Assembly (NCBI GenBank): GCA_018398585.1
Contig: JAGTTD010000024.1
Location: 8,398,071 to 8,462,070, forward strand
Length of the DNA stretch: 64,000 nucleotides
Origin: Simmondsia chinensis
Taxonomy: Eukaryota; Streptophyta; Magnoliopsida; Caryophyllales; Simmondsiaceae
Direction of reading: 5' to 3'
In this document: in pieces, positions 34,588 to 45,284 of the stretch
How positions within the stretch are numbered: position 1 is the first letter of the stretch
Layout of the letters: each line of letters opens with the position of its first letter
Translations under genes and position numbers: made by a program
The notes under the pieces: model-generated
The model's input: the letters and a program-made list of their open reading frames with translations, nothing else
Told to the model about the DNA's origin: nothing
Database searches by the model: none

Positions 34588-35557
34588 GGCATTGGTAGGA
34601 TTGTTTGAATTATGAATATGAAGAGTTTTAATGAAGGGCAATGTAGGGAGGTGACAGACCAACTATTTCTACTATAGGAAAGTGGGCAACTTGGATAGTG
34701 AACAATATTAAGCGAGACATTTACTGAATTAAGTACAAAGCCTGGAAGTGTACCTTATAACATGTCAAAATCAGATAGAAGAACATAATTACTCATTCTT
34801 AATGTCTCCCTTCTTATAGAAATAGAATTGAAGTTTGCTTATGTCAACTATTTTACCTCCTTTCATTCAGACATTTTATGTTTGAAGGTTCCAAGATGTT
34901 ATTTGTTAATTTTCTTTCATGTTGGGGTTGGAACACCTTGCCTCAGCCCTTCTTCCATCTGTCTCAGTTCATAAGCCAGCCAAGTGCTTGAGGATTGTTC
35001 CGTTAATGAGTTCATTTCCAAGGAAACGTTTGCAAGCAAATAAGGTAAACCATTGCTATTTAATTTCATCATGGCCCCAAAGAACTTTGAAAAGCCTTCC
35101 TTCCAAAGCTTTCCTCGAACGGATCCTTCTAATGACACCAATCCTGTACCCCACGCAAAAGGATTTTCCTAGCAAGATATTAAGCTAAGAGGTCTTATGT
35201 TGGTAGCTTTTAATCTACGCATCACCTACTATTCACATGCCAAACTTCACACCAACAACAATAAAAAATTTAGTGCTATAAAGGCTCCCGCTTGAGCAGT
35301 GTCCCGGGGGGGGGGGGCTACATGTACATAGCCTTACCCCTTTAGGACGCTACCCTAAAGAGAGGGTGTACATTCGTGGGTCCCCAACCCTAAAATATAA
35401 TTTGAAAGTTATCTTCGGAGGTTAGCTCTGTCATTTGGATCTTTGTCTAAGAAATCAAATTGTCATTTTGTTTGTTCATGTATTACATATCTATATTCTA
35501 GTTCAACCTACTTTTTCTTATTGTTTGTTTTTTATCGTGTTTGCGATAGCTCATGCA
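34588..35557. other. Unassigned flanking DNA with a SINE-like fragment
   Basis: This continues the sequence interrupted at 18,575. No exon of the HAD gene could be recognised. About 35,253-35,390 is a SINE-like fragment (see separate entry). Confidence 0.4.
35253..35390 (-). mobile_element. SINE-like copy, 5' part missing, with a 12-base poly-G tract
   Basis: It starts with CAACAACAATAAA, then has AAAGGCTCCCGCTTGAGC, then CATAGCCTTACCCCTT, then GTGGGTCCCCAACCCTA. These words occur in the same order in the SINE at 61,539-61,774. There is no 5S head. Target duplication was not found. Confidence 0.55.
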
Positions 35558-35720
35558 CGTAGGGAGGGACGGAGATGAGAACGGGGAGCTAAGAGGGAAA
35601 TTCAAGGGGGACACCTTGTGTTTATGAAAATTCAAATGCTGACGCAAATGTTGTACATGAGTGTATTTATGATATAATATGCCTCAAGAACTGAAGTCCT
35701 TGGATAATCACTAACCTATT

Positions 35721-36032
35721 TGTTGGAATTGTATTTTTGATATATAATTTACTTGTAGTTAGATTGGTATTTTACATGTATTTATTCCTAGAATAATTTT
35801 AGGATCTTGTTTATTCTTAGTATAATTACCTAGCATGATTCTAGGATCTTGTTTATTCCTAGCCTAATTACCTAGCATGATTTTAGGATCATATCTCTTG
35901 CCTCTTCCTTGTGTTCTCCTTGGTACTTGTATATATTGCAAGGTTGATTATGTAAACATATAATCCAAAAATATAAGAGTTGAGAATTATTCTCCAATTT
36001 TATTCTTCTTGTGTTAATTTTATGGTTTAACA
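35721..36032 (+). repeat. 5' LTR of the second copia element
   Basis: From TGTTGGAATT to GGTTTAACA, 312 bp. It holds three diverged copies of an AGGATCTTGTTTATTC-like phrase. Its partner starts TATTGG and ends GTTTAGCA. Confidence 0.93.
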
Positions 36033-36044
36033 TGGTATCAGAGC
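36033..36044 (+). promoter_or_regulatory. Primer-binding site for initiator tRNA-Met
   Basis: TGGTATCAGAGC directly abuts the 5' LTR, the standard primer site of plant copia elements. Confidence 0.95.
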
Positions 36045-36244
36045 GGGTTCGATCCTGAAGACCTAACTCGTCTTGCCATTGTAGTAGTGAATCACACAGC
36101 TATATAGCAGGCTTGATATTGAAGACCCGATCCGGTTGTCCACGCCTAGACCTACCGCGAACACCACAAATTTTTTCTCCCCTTTTGAGTGTATCTGTTG
36201 CCTTTTCTCTCATTTTGATTCGTGGCATTTTGCAATTTTTCATA

Positions 36245-36675
36245 ATGTCAAGCGAAAATACCAGTCAAGTTGAGGCACCAATTGTTGTTTCATGGGGAGT
36301 TCTAGACGTTAGTTCTCCTAGTTTAAATTTAACAGGTCAGGTTGCTACTTCTTCTGTTAGTTGGATCATCGATACCGGGGCCTCCAATCACATGGTTTTC
36401 TCAAAGTTCATGATGTTTGACGTTGTTGTTAACAAGTCAGTTGGACCTGTTAGATTACCTAATGGGTCAAGTTTGTCGGTTACCCATATTGGGAAAGTTC
36501 AAAGTTTAGATAATCTCGTTCTTAAAGATGTGCTATACGTGCCAGGTTTTCAATGTAATTTGTTATCCATGAGAAAAGTAACTCAAAATGAGAATTGTGC
36601 GTTAACATTTCACTCCCTTTTTTTGTTATATACAGGACCTACATTCGAAAAAGCTGATTTGAGCGGATAGGCTGA
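36245..36675 (+). pseudogene. Copia protease preceded by a vestigial gag
   Basis: From the ATG at 36,245 only about 40 residues (MSSENTSQVEAPIVVSWG and onward) precede the protease core SWIIDTGASNHM, whose active-site triad DTG is intact. Further protease words follow (VGPVRLPNGSSLSV, then LVLKDVLYVPGFQCNLLS). A normal copia gag of several hundred residues, including the zinc knuckle, is missing between the primer site and the protease, apparently by deletion. The frame stops at about 36,668. Confidence 0.85.
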
Positions 36676-36689
36676 GAGATGGGCTATAT

Positions 36690-37640
36690 TTCTTGGAAGT
36701 CTCGTTGGTTGGGTCCGCACCCTTGGTGGAACCTTCTTCACTTTTAGTCTAGAGTAATAAAGAGGCTGTTTTGTGGCACGATCGCTTAGGACATGTGCCT
36801 TTTTCGAGATTGTCTGAGTTTTCGCATTTGAATGTTGAAAAGATAGATTTTATTTGTGGTCCTTGTCACCATGCCAAGCAGGTGCAGTTGCCTTTTCCAT
36901 TGTCAGTTTTGAGGACAAATGTTTGTTTTGAGCTTATACATTGTGATATTTGGGGTCCCTATCATGTTGTTTCACTAACAGGAGCTCATTATTTCCTCAC
37001 TATTGTTCACGATTTTAGTCGGTGCACATGTGTTTATTTGATGAGGGAGAAATCCCAAGCTCACAAAATTCTTATAGATTTTTGTAGAATGGTTAGTGTG
37101 CAATTTGGTTTTCAGGTAAAACAGATAAGAAGCGACAATGGGCAAGAATTCAAGTATGGGCCTTTGTTGGAGTTCTATGCTCAACATGGGATTCAATTCC
37201 AAACATCGTTGACTGGGACACCTCAACAAAATGGGGTCGTAGAACGAAAACATAAGCATCTTTTGGAAGTTGGTAGAGCTCTTCGCTTCAAAGCAGGCTT
37301 ACCGAAAAGGTTTTGGGGCGAGTGTGTTTTAACAACTACATATTTTATTAATTTAGCTCCATCTATTTTGTTCAACGATAAAAGTCCGTATGAAATTTTG
37401 ATGGGAAGATTACCCTCATATGATCATTTGCGAGTTTTTGGATGTTAATGTTATTTCCATAGTAAACCTTGAGATAAATTTGAAAGTACTGGTGTACCTG
37501 GGATTTTTATTGGCTACCCTCATAGACAAAAGGGGTACAAGATTGAAAATAATAAAATTGTATTCTCTAGAGATGTTCAGTTTTATGAAGACGATTTCCC
37601 CTACTTAAAACCTGATAGCATGCAAGATTTCTTGATAAAA
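36690..37640 (+). pseudogene. Copia integrase
   Basis: The pre-integrase region (LWHDRLGHVPFSRLSEF, then CGPCHHAKQ) leads into the catalytic core: LIHCDIWGPYHV (first Asp), IRSDNGQEFKYGP (second Asp), TPQQNGVVERKHKHLLE (Glu). All three catalytic residues are present in one open frame of 225 codons (36,771-37,448). After LRVFGC a stop replaces the usual continuation; the rest (GIFIGYPH-type segment) is out of frame near 37,500. Confidence 0.9.
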
Positions 37641-37642
37641 AT

Positions 37643-39580
37643 GTGAATGAATTTAATCCGGGACGAATCTCATATTTTATTGATGAGGAGGAACCGGTTC
37701 CTATGCAACACCCCGCAGTCGGCTCACTGCCGACCGTGGAGCAGGGACCTCACCCGGCCGAAGGACCGGCCGAGGAGGATGGTGGGGCTGGTGGTCCAGA
37801 TGACCACCAGCAGGGTTCCGAGAAAAGAAATCAAGATGTTTTGAGCCCGGACATTGTTACTCGATGCAACGATTGTATTCGTTCAGTTCCCGTTAAGTAT
37901 CAAGACTATATTTGTGATATTCCGTCTTCTATAGGCCATACTCTCACTACCTCTCCGTTGGCCAATTCGGGTATAGTATATCCTATTTCAAATTATATTT
38001 CGAACGCACAATTTTTTAACGCTCATGTTGCTATTTTAAATGCCATCACTTCAATTGATGAGCCCAAAACTTTCCAACATGCCATACAGTACAAGCATTG
38101 GCGAGATGCTATGCAAAAAGGGGATACATGCCTGGGAGCAAAACCGTACTTAGACTTTGGAAAGCTTGCTGGATGGAAAAAGGGCGATCGATTCAAAGTG
38201 GGTCTATAAAGTGAAGTACGAGTCCGATGGGTCTATAGAATGATATAAGGCACATTTGGTTGCCAAAGGTTATACTTAAGTATAAGGTATTGATTATCAT
38301 GATACTTTTGCACCTGTTGCCAAGTTAGTAACAGTTCGTTGTGTTTTGGCAGTTGCGGCAGCCTGAAGTTGGGTTGTGCATCAATTAGATATGAATAATG
38401 CCTTTCTACATATGAAGTGTACATGAAACTTCCTATAGGCTTTGAACAAAAACATGAAGGGAAGGTTTGTCGTCTTCGAAAATTCCTTTATGGTTTAAAA
38501 CAAGCTTCCCATAATTGGAATGAGAAATTCACTACCACCTTGGTTAGCATTGGGTTTATACAATCTAAAACTGATTATTCCCTCTTCACATATTTTTGAG
38601 ATAATGTGTATACAGCAATTTTAATCTATGTTGATGATGTCATAATCACGGGAAATAATGTGGAACATATAAAAGGGGTTAAAGATGTTTTGAACAAGTC
38701 TTTTGGTATTAAAGACTTAGGGCTAGTTAAATTTTCCTAGGGATAGAGGTGGCTAGATCCTCGAACAGGATTATGTTAAACCAAAGGAAGTATGTGTTGG
38801 ACATTCTTAGTGAAGCAGGTTTGTTAGAGGTTAAACCAGTTTCCACACCGGTGGTTCAGAACCACTGGTTGGTAGATAATGTAGGTGATTTGGTGAGTGA
38901 TGCAGGTAAATATAGGCGTCTGGTAGGGAGGATGTTGTACCTCACTATCACTCGACTCGATATTTGTTATGTGGTTCGTGTATTGAGCCATTTTATGCAT
39001 GATCCTAGACAACCTCATGTTGATGTGTAATGTGTGTGTTGAGATACTTGAAGGGTACACCGGGACAGGGTGTGTTTTTACCATTAGATAATGACCTTAT
39101 ACTCCGAGCATACTGTGATGCAGATTGGGCGGTTGCCCTACTACAAGGCGATCTACAACAGGTTATGTGGTTTTCCTAGGTGGAGCGCCTATTTCGTGGC
39201 AATCCAAGAAACAGAGTGTGGTTTCTCGTTCCTCGGCAGAAGCATAATATCGGTACATGGCTACCATGACTACTGAAATAGTACGGCTGCATCGATTATT
39301 AGGTGACCTTGTTGTTACTATTGATGACCCTGCTTATTTGTTTTGTGATAACTAGGCAACCCTTCATAGTGCTTCAAATCCAGCGTTCCATGAGCGAACG
39401 AAGCACATTGAGATAGATTGTCACTTAGTTCGTGAGAAATTATTGTCAAAAGAGATAGCCACGGCCTATGTGAGAAGTGGAGAACAAATTGCGGATCTTT
39501 TTACTAAAGCCTTAGGCCATCCGGGCTATTCTTTATTCATTGGCAAATTGGGCATGGTGAATTTACATGCTCCAACTTGA
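37643..39580 (+). pseudogene. Copia RT and RNase H
   Basis: A Pro/Gly-rich hinge (37,643-37,850) is followed by the RT start (QYKHWRDAMQKGD) and, after a frameshift at about 38,190, KWVYKVKYESDG. Later blocks are [20 protein letters not shown] and LIYVDDVIITGNN with the catalytic YVDD intact (about 38,625). Then come LNQRKYVLDILSEAGLL and LVGRMLYLTITRLDICYVV. RNase H follows with CDADWA near 39,115 and [13 protein letters not shown] near 39,410, ending in the phrase LHAPT and a stop just before the polypurine tract. Several stops and shifts are spread along it. Confidence 0.88.
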
Positions 39581-39587
39581 GGGAGAG

Positions 39588-39899
39588 TATTGGAATTGTA
39601 TTTTTGATGTATAATTTACTTGTATTTAGATTGGTATTTTACATGTATTTATTCCTAGCATAATTTTAGGATCTTGTTTATTCTTAGCATAATTATCTAG
39701 CATGATTCTAGGATCTTGTTTATTCCTAGCCTAATTACCTAGCATGATTTTAGGATCTTGTCTCTTGCTTCTTCCTTATATTCTCCTTAGTACTTGTATA
39801 TATTGCAAGGTTGATTATGTAAACATATAATCCAAAAATATAAGAGTTGAGAATTATTCTTCAAATTTATTCTTCTTGTGTTAATTTTATAGTTTAGCA
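39588..39899 (+). repeat. 3' LTR of the second copia element
   Basis: Partner of 35,721-36,032, directly after the GAGGGAGAG polypurine tract. It is followed immediately by the second copy of the 163-bp flank. Confidence 0.93.
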
Positions 39900-40062
39900 C
39901 ATAGGGAGGGACGGAGATGAGAACAGGGAGCTAAGAGGGAAATTCAGGGGGGACACCTTGTGTCTATGAAAATTCAAATGCTGACGCAAATGTTGTACAT
40001 GAGTGTATTTATGATATAATATGCCTCAAGAACTGAAGTCCTTGGATAATCACTAACCTATT

Positions 40063-40579
40063 GGTCAGAGAAAAGAAAAATCGGAGAACTATTCAATAAA
40101 TTCATAATATTTAGATCAGATAAATTCAGAATATATCAAAAAAATCTTATCTAAACTATAGATATCCAGTAGAATAATGAATTTCATCTTTTCTTCCTAC
40201 TGTGCGTTTTTCGAAATCCCCTTTCTGCTGCGTCAGAATTACTTTCCCTTATCTTTGTTTTTATGAGTTAGGCTGCTACTTTGGGATGAAAAGAGGCCTT
40301 TTTTCACAGAACAATTGTCTGGTTAAGATTCATATGGACAGACTGAATACAGAGTCATCTGCATCATTTATTGGAATTATGTAGAGATAAATGCCGCCAT
40401 TTGATCAGCTCATATTGCATCCGACGCTGTATCTTAATTGTCATCTAAATCCCATTAATTTTGTCTACATGCCTTCTCCTAGCCCCATCAAATAGCTGAA
40501 ACCTTCTGGTTATTCAAGGGCCCTGAGTTCAAGTTGTAGTAAAAAAAAATTATTAAAAAACCAACCATTTATGTATCTA
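40063..40579. other. Unassigned flanking DNA
   Basis: No gene or repeat was recognised. A short open frame at 40,202-40,384 has no motif. Confidence 0.45.
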
Positions 40580-41879
40580 TCTAGATTTAATATTTTCAAT
40601 ACGAATATTTCAAAGCAGTAAAAATGGATATCATAATAAAGTAATTGAGACAAAAAGGAAAATATCCAAGTCATAACTGGTCCTATTTTAATCTTCACCA
40701 CGAAGCCGGCAATGCGAAGATTTGCTTTTATCATTTGAAAAAATTATAAAAAATTGAAAAGAATTGTCTGATGCAAAAATTATTATATATGTACAAATTA
40801 AATAAAAAAGTATATTATATTGGTACTCTAAGATTTTAACGTTTATTTATTAGGTATATAATATTCAGAAAAAATTTGGTTCATGTACCCTGGGCTTTAG
40901 TAATATATTTTTCAAGTACCGGGAAGTTTTGAAGTATTTTTGGGATACTTTGAACTTTGGTAGCTTTTTTTTCAGGTGCCTTCTGCTTAACTCCATTAGG
41001 GTTCCGTTAAGCCAAGGATTCCTAAAAAAAAGTTTCCAATGTTTAGTGTACCTCAAAAACATTTCAAAAGCTCAGGGTACCTGATTCAAATTCTCTCTAA
41101 TATTTAGCTTATTTTTTATATTCAAAATATTTTTCAAATAGTCAAAATTTTTGAAATGTACTTATAATATTGAAAAAGTTCTAAAAATTTTTTACATATT
41201 CATTTTTAAATAAATAAAATATTTTTAAAATATATAAAATAATTAATGTGTAAAATGTTTTTCATATACTTAATAGATTTTATAAATATTTGAAATATTT
41301 TTTAAATATCTAAAATATTTTTAAAAACATTTTGGAATATTTTTAAAATTTTAGGACATTTTTAAATATCTAAAACTTTTGTATTTTGTATATTTCTTAA
41401 AGTATATAAAATAGTTTCTAAATATTTAATATATTTTTTATAGTATTTACAAATTTTAGATATCTAAAAAAGTTTCTAAAGGTTGAAAATATTATAAATA
41501 TCAAAAAGTAAGTTAAATATTAGAAAAAATTTGGTTTAGATATTCTGAGGTTTGATAATATATTTTTCAGGTACCATGAGGTTTTAAAATATTTTTGAGT
41601 TAGTTTGAACATTGGTAATCTTTTTCTTAGGTACTCTTGGCTTAACAGAACCCTAATAAAGTTGAACAGAGGGTACCTAAAAAAATAAAGTTATTAAAGT
41701 TCGGAGTACCTCAAAAAATTTTATAACCTTCGGTTACTTGTAAAATGTATTACCAGATATTAGCGTACCTGAACCAAAATTTCTCTAATATTTAATATTA
41801 AATAAATATTTTATTTAATTTGTGTATACATAATAATTTTTGCATTGGACATAATTCTTTTCAATTGTTTATAATTTTT
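40580..41879. mobile_element. Foldback element, left arm and centre; the remainder of the right arm is at 59,639-59,795
   Basis: The left arm (40,580 to about 41,100) is the reverse complement of the right arm, which is split: its inner part is about 41,515-41,879 and its outer part lies on the far side of the MULE at 59,639-59,795. Matching words include TTTCAAAGCAGTAAAAAT, CCTATTTTAATCTT, TATCATTTGAAAAAATTAT, TTGAAAAGAATT and CAAAAATTATTAT. With the MULE and one ATAATTTTT copy removed, the two right-arm parts join into one continuous arm. The element would then be about 1.45 kb with arms of about 520 bp and an AT-rich centre. No coding capacity was seen. Confidence 0.82.
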
Positions 41880-42010
41880 GGGAAATCATACCATTTAGAT
41901 CCCCCAGCCCCCGTTTAATCTTTTATGGACCCCTATAATCCTAAATAGACCCTTTTGTACAAAAATGTCCTCCCACTTCACCCCCTCCCCCACCTGTCTT
42001 CTTTCTCTCT
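41880..42010. repeat. MULE left terminal inverted repeat
   Basis: The first 105 bp or so align closely with the reverse complement of the right end. Weaker CT-rich similarity (TTCTCTCTCCTCATTT) continues to about 42,240. The CT-rich stretch with no TATA box just downstream may be the ULP gene leader. Confidence 0.9.
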
Positions 42011-42250
42011 CCTCATTTGATGTTTACAGCAGCCCACCGTCCCATCCTTCTCCCCTTCTCTCTCCTCGCATTTACTTCTATAGCAATAAAAATTTGAATT
42101 TACCCCCTCCCCATTCCCGTCTTCTCTCTCCTCCAAAGCAAATGTGTTTTGCAAGCCACACTCTCTCTCCTCTTTCTCTCACCCGTTCATTCTCTCTCTC
42201 CTTTTTCTCTCACCCGTTCATCCTCTTTCTCCTCTAACTTCAATTGCGAG

Positions 42251-42335
42251 ATGCGTTCGTCCGGCGATATCGTCTGTTTGCTCACTTCATCCTTGCTTTC
42301 TTCGTCAATCGAGGGTTTAATCACTATTTTCGAAG
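42251..42335 (+). other. Possible first exon of the ULP1-like gene
   Basis: An ATG at 42,251 opens a short frame (MRSSGDIVCLLTSSLLSSSI and onward) ending at a consensus-like donor, GAAG then GTGAGC. The corresponding position on the other side of the element (59,198, minus strand) also has an ATG, just inside the TIR. Coding function is inferred from position only. Confidence 0.3.
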
Positions 42336-42539
42336 GTGAGCACCGATTTTCGAAGTTATTTTGTAGGGAAAAATATGATATGCGTTTGTTTCGTGTGTTG
42401 CATGGGCATAGTATTGGTTAGTGTTTTATTTAGAGTTTAGGGTTTTGCTGTTAGTGGCTTTGTGAGTAAGGGTTAGTGTGTCTTATTGGTGTAAAATCAA
42501 CTTTTGCATATTTTTTCAAGTTTTGTGGTATAATGATGT

Positions 42540-42780
42540 AAAATCAACCTTCATAAGTGTGTTTCAAGTAATCCCTGTGTGTCGACACACACCTCTGCAT
42601 CCCTGTTCTGTAATAATGTGTGTCGACATACATCATAACACACTCCAAAAACACATCTAACACTTAGAACACACAATTGGGATCAATTTCAAAACACTTC
42701 ATTCACAATTTTCATTACACCATTTGAAAATACATCAATAGAAATATACAACAATATAGAAATATACAATATTACATACG
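42540..42780 (+). repeat. LTR-derived segment with GTCGAC palindromes, copy 1 in the MULE
   Basis: TGTGTCGACACACACC, then TGTGTCGACATACATC, then CAATTGGGATCAATTTC, then AAATACATCAATAG. It matches 54,740-55,070 (same orientation) and 49,070-49,400 (inverted). It also resembles the outer end of the copia LTR at 34,490-34,582 (CATTGTCACAAATCTC, then AAATACATCAATA). Confidence 0.65.
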
Positions 42781-45245
42781 GCAGTTGTTTTTTAAGTAAT
42801 TAGTGGAGTATGATCAATCATACAAGGTGTATGATTGGTTTTAATGGTGTAAAACCAACTTGGATAGACGCTTTTTAAGTAATTAGTGGTTTACGATCAA
42901 TCATACACGGTGTATGATTGGTTTTAATGGTGTATTACCAATTTGTGTTTGTGTGTGTTAAGTAAACAGTGGTGTATGATTGGTTTTAATGGTGTAAAAT
43001 CAACTTGTTTTAATGTCTTTCAAGTCATTAGTGGTGTATGATCAATCATACACGGTGTATGATTGGATTTAAGACTGTGAAATCAACTTGTATATATGTT
43101 TTTTTTTAAGTAATTAATGGTGTATAATCAATCATACATGGTGAATGATTGGTTTTAATGGTGTAAAATCAACTTGTGTAGATGTTTTTTAAGTAATTAG
43201 TGGTTTATGCACAATCATACACGGTGTATGATTGGATTTAATGGTGTATAACCAACTTGTCTTTGTGTGTGTTAAGTAAACAGTGGTGTATGATTAATCA
43301 TACACGGTGTATGATTGGTTTTAATGGCGTAAAATCAGCTTGTTTTAATGTCTTTCAAGTCATTAGTGGTATATGATCAATCATACACTGTATATGACTG
43401 GATTTAAGGCTGTGAAATCAACTTGTATAGATGTTTTTTAAGAAATTAGTGGTGTATGATCAATCATACAAGGTGTATGATCAATTTTAATGGTGTAAAA
43501 CCAACTTGGGCAGATGTTTTTTTAAGTAATTACTGGTTTATGATCAATCATACACGGTGTATGATTGGTTTTAATGGTGTATTACCAACTTGTGTTTGTG
43601 TATGTTAAGTAAACAGTGGTGTATGATTGATCATACACCGTGTATGATTGGTTTTAATGGTGTAAAATCAATTTTTTTAATGTCTTTCAAGTCATTAGTG
43701 GTGTATGATCAATCATACACGGTGTATGATTGGATTTAAGACTGTAAAATCAACTTGTATAAATGTTTTTGTTTAAGTAATTAATGGTGTATAATCAATC
43801 ATACACGGTGTATAATTGGTTTTAATGGTGTAAAATCAACTTGTGTAGACGTTTTTTAAGTAATTAGTGGTTTATGATCAATCATACACGGTGTATGATT
43901 GGTTTTAATTGTGTGAATTCAACTTGTGATTGTGTGTGTTAAGTAAACAGTGGTGTATGATTAATCATACACCATGTATGATTGGTTTTAATGATGTAAA
44001 ATCAACTTGTTTTAATGTCTTTCAAGTCATTAGTGGTGTATGATCAATCATACACAGTGTATGATTGGATTTAAGGCTGTGAAATCAACTTGTATAGATG
44101 TTTTTTAAGTAATTAGTGGTATATGATCAGTCATACAAGGCGTATGATTGGTTTTGATGGTGTAAAACCAACTTGGGTAGACGTTTTTTAAGTAATTAGT
44201 GGTTTATGATCAATCATACATGGTGTATGATTGGTTTTAATGGTGTATTACCAACTTGTGTTTGTGTGTGTTAAGTAAGCAGTGGTGTATGATTGATCAT
44301 ACACCGTATATGATTGGTTTTAATGGTGTAAAATCAACTTTTTTTTAATGTCTTTCAAGTCATTAGTGGTGTATGATCAATCGTACACGGTGTATGATCA
44401 ATCATACCCGGTGTATGATTGGATTTAAGGCTATAAAATCAACTTGTATAGATGCTTTTGTTTAAGTAATTAATGGTATATAATCAATCATACACCGTGT
44501 ATGATTGATTTTAATGGTGTAAAATCAACTTGTGTAGACGTTTTTTAAGTAATTAATGGTTTATGATCAATCATACACGGTGTATGATTAGTTTTAATGG
44601 TGTGAAATCAACTTAGGTAGTCGTTTTTTAAGTAATTAGTGGTGTATGATTAATCATACACTGTGTATGATAGGTTTGAATGGTGTTAAATTAGCTTGTG
44701 TAGATGTTTTTTAAGTAATTAGTGATGTATGATCAATCATACACGGTGTATGATTTGTTTTAATGGTGTAAAATCAATTTTTGTTTGTGTGTGTTAAGTA
44801 ATTAGTGGTGTATGATCAATCATACACTATGTATGATAGGTTTAAATAGTATAAAATCAACTTGTTTGTGTGTGTTTCTTGTGATTCAGTTTGTATGTAT
44901 AACCATACAATGTGTATGATTGGTTTTAATTGTGTAAGATCATTGTATGTTAGTGTGTGTTAAGTAAAAATGTGGTGTATGATTACTTTTAATGGTGTAA
45001 AACCAACTAGTTTATGTGTGTTTCTATCGATTAGTGGTGTATGTTTAACCATACACCGTGTATGATAGGTTTTAACGGTGTAAAATCAACTATTTACTGT
45101 AATTAACGGTGTATGATCAATCATACACTATGTATGGTAGGTTTTAATTGTGTGAAATCAACTTGTCTGGGTGTGTTTCAAGTCATTAGTTGTGTATACT
45201 TAATCATACACTTTGCATGGTTTGTTTTAATGGTGTATCATGGGT
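42780..45245 (+). repeat. Palindromic minisatellite array 1 (probable intron 1 of the ULP1-like gene)
   Basis: About 2.4 kb of diverged tandem units of roughly 80-90 bp. A unit contains AAGTAATTAGTGG, the alternating 9-mers GTGTATGAT / ATCATACAC (core GTGTATGATCAATCATACAC), GGTTTTAATGGTGTAAAATC and AACTTGT. Neighbouring units alternate in spacer, suggesting a higher-order unit of two or more. The array ends just upstream of an acceptor TTTCAG at 45,284. Confidence 0.9.
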
Positions 45246-45284
45246 TTAATATTTGGTTTTGAGATGTTTTTCTTTTATTTCAGA

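Larger units (their letters stand above)
35558..40062 (+). mobile_element. Ty1/copia retrotransposon, gag-poor, flanked by a direct duplication of about 163 bp
   Basis: The element proper is 35,721-39,899: LTRs 35,721-36,032 and 39,588-39,899, a tRNA-Met primer site, protease, integrase, RT and RNase H in copia order, and a polypurine tract GAGGGAGAG. At about 4.18 kb it is short because almost all of gag is missing. Instead of a 5-bp duplication, 35,558-35,720 is repeated at 39,900-40,062 with about four differences by eye. The LTRs differ at about 16 of 312 positions by eye. It is not autonomous. Confidence 0.9.

Noticed and set aside
34917..35188. Frames on both strands as a missing HAD exon
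   Set aside because: No HAD motif is visible and the splice-type borders do not fit.
21822..36044. tRNA genes at the tRNA-like matches (21,822 and 36,033)
   Set aside because: Only 12-19 bases match tRNA 3' ends, directly after LTRs; they are primer-binding sites.
35558..40062. Two solo LTR insertions in place of one copia element
   Set aside because: The LTRs bracket a primer site, protease, integrase, RT, RNase H and a polypurine tract in the right order.
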